DNA from: Arenibacter sp. F20364
GTDB lineage: Bacteria > Bacteroidota > Bacteroidia > Flavobacteriales > Flavobacteriaceae
NCBI RefSeq assembly: GCF_023015905.1
Contig: NZ_JALKBD010000014.1
Span: 62,001-126,000, forward strand
DNA length: 64,000 nt
Direction of reading: 5' to 3'
The notes under the pieces were generated by a model that was not told the DNA's origin, made no database searches, and was given only the letters and a program-made list of their open reading frames with translations. A program made the position numbers and the translations under genes. Positions within the stretch are counted from its first letter, which is position 1, and each line of letters begins with the position of its first letter. Shown here in pieces: positions 63,526 to 64,000 of the stretch.

Positions 63526-63705
63526 ATGCTAAACATACTATATCCTTTACTATTACAATTGCCAATAGGCACACGAAACCCAGATGACAATAGTCCCATT
63601 GATCTTACAAGCGCATTTGATATCATTGTATATATTATTCTGCCAGTATTAATGATCATCTTTTACATTCTATGGAGGAAGAAAAAGAAGAAGGATAAGA
63701 ATTAA
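63526..63705 (+). CDS. Small single-span membrane protein
   Basis: About 59 residues from the ATG at 63526. A TTG start 27 bp upstream is possible but the ATG product is cleaner. An N-terminal hydrophobic stretch (MLNILYPLLLQLPIG) precedes NPDDNSPIDLTSAFD, a membrane helix (IIVYIILPVLMIIFYILW) and a very basic tail (RKKKKKDKN). Short proteins of this layout are common and conserved in Flavobacteriia, but no function is known to me. It is flanked by hairpins on both sides. Confidence 0.7.
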   Translation: MLNILYPLLLQLPIGTRNPDDNSPIDLTSAFDIIVYIILPVLMIIFYILWRKKKKKDKN

Positions 63706-63772
63706 AATGACCTGCAAATAAGTTGTTTACATGTTTCTAATATAATTAAGGATCATAGCATAAAGCGCCCTA

Positions 63773-63820
63773 TTTCGATTTTATGTAACGCTTATCTACC
63801 GGAACCCTATAAAATCGAAA
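63773..63820. repeat. Inverted repeat, 12-bp perfect arms in a longer imperfect fold
   Basis: TTTCGATTTTAT (63773-63784) and ATAAAATCGAAA (63809-63820) are exact inverted repeats. The fold extends outward through CCT/AGG to GCGCC/GGCGC (about 63766 and 63829). It lies between the small membrane protein and the last gene. It could be a terminator for either side or a recombination hairpin. Confidence 0.65.
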
Positions 63821-63935
63821 CAGGATCCGGCGCAAGGTTAGTCATGGTAAGATTTGGGGAAAAATGGTCTGGGCAAATCAAAAGCTTTAACCATCATCAA
63901 ATCATTAGGATTAGGTCACAAATTCAATAATTCTG

Positions 63936-63943
63936 TATCTTTG
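63936..63943 (+). promoter_or_regulatory. Bacteroidota-type -7 box for the last gene
   Basis: TATCTTTG matches the TAnnTTTG consensus exactly and ends 17 bp before the ATG at 63961. Confidence 0.6.
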
Positions 63944-63960
63944 AGTAAAAGCTAATTAAA

Positions 63961-64000
63961 ATGGACCTACAATCTAGAAAAATTAAGTTTGTACAGGAGT
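63961..64000 (+). CDS. Start of a short protein, possibly an antitoxin-like gene (partial)
   Basis: The ATG at 63961 opens MDLQSRKIKFVQE and runs off the window. Similar N-termini (MDLQxRKxxFVQEF) begin short Flavobacteriia proteins that sit before RelE/ParE-type toxins. Only 13 residues are visible, so this is a guess; a good promoter box precedes it. Confidence 0.45.
   Translation, partial: MDLQSRKIKFVQE

Overview
The window looks like chromosome of a marine Bacteroidota, most probably family Flavobacteriaceae (Zobellia/Maribacter/Arenibacter-like). The evidence is the AT-rich sequence, a SusC/SusD pair driven by an ECF sigma/FecR anti-sigma couple, many lipoprotein and Sec signal peptides, TAnnTTTG-type promoter boxes, and a large set of S1 sulfatases and alpha-L-fucosidases. 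I could run no database search, so family calls come from motifs and domain order read in the translations.

Layout. (1) 1-1734, minus strand: thioredoxin, ApbE flavin transferase, a DUF4266 lipoprotein and the start of an exported protein (probably DUF3570). A lone secreted esterase follows at 1.9-2.8 kb, then a gene-poor stretch with REP-like repeats. (2) 3.6-20.4 kb: GH95 fucosidase, an NPCBM-domain glycosidase, a sugar isomerase/epimerase plus phytanoyl-CoA-dioxygenase pair with a divergent AraC regulator, then SusD, SusC, FecR and sigma factor on the minus strand and a second AraC regulator on plus. (3) 20.5-46.5 kb, all plus strand: L-fuconate dehydratase and an SDR, a strong terminator, then GH29, GH141-PDZ, sulfatase, diketo-deoxy-fuconate hydrolase, GH31, a three-domain esterase, a sialate-O-acetylesterase-type protein, GH29, sulfatase, a propeller-GH29 fusion, a second SDR, FucP transporter, fucose mutarotase, a DUF6786-like lipoprotein and an L-lactate dehydrogenase. 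(4) 46.5-54.9 kb, minus: LacI regulator, SSS symporter, sulfatase and three tandem sialidase-fold proteins. (5) 55.4-58.9 kb, minus: L-fucose isomerase and a ribulokinase-like kinase. (6) 59.2-64 kb: tRNA-Arg(CCT), a tyrosine recombinase, decayed replication genes of a mobile element, an iteron-like cluster, a Fic protein with phased operators, and small genes.

How it works together (inference). Sections 2-5 form one polysaccharide utilization locus for a sulfated, probably acetylated, fucose-rich glycan such as fucoidan. SusCD imports oligosaccharides; sulfatases and esterases strip the decorations; the GH29, GH95 and GH141 enzymes release L-fucose; FucP imports it. Fucose is then oxidised by the non-phosphorylating route: dehydrogenase, L-fuconate, 2-keto-3-deoxy-L-fuconate, diketo acid, pyruvate plus L-lactate, and L-lactate to pyruvate. 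A separate isomerase/kinase pair gives a second, phosphorylating entry. No endo-fucanase, fuconolactonase, fuculose-phosphate aldolase or formylglycine-generating enzyme was seen in the window.

The most unusual items are the SGNH / alpha-beta hydrolase / SGNH fusion, the propeller-GH29 fusion with a changed active-site signature, the putative fucose dehydrogenase with Asn in place of the catalytic Lys, the GH141-PDZ protein, the three-sialidase-fold sublocus, and the palindrome-rich tRNA-integrase junction.
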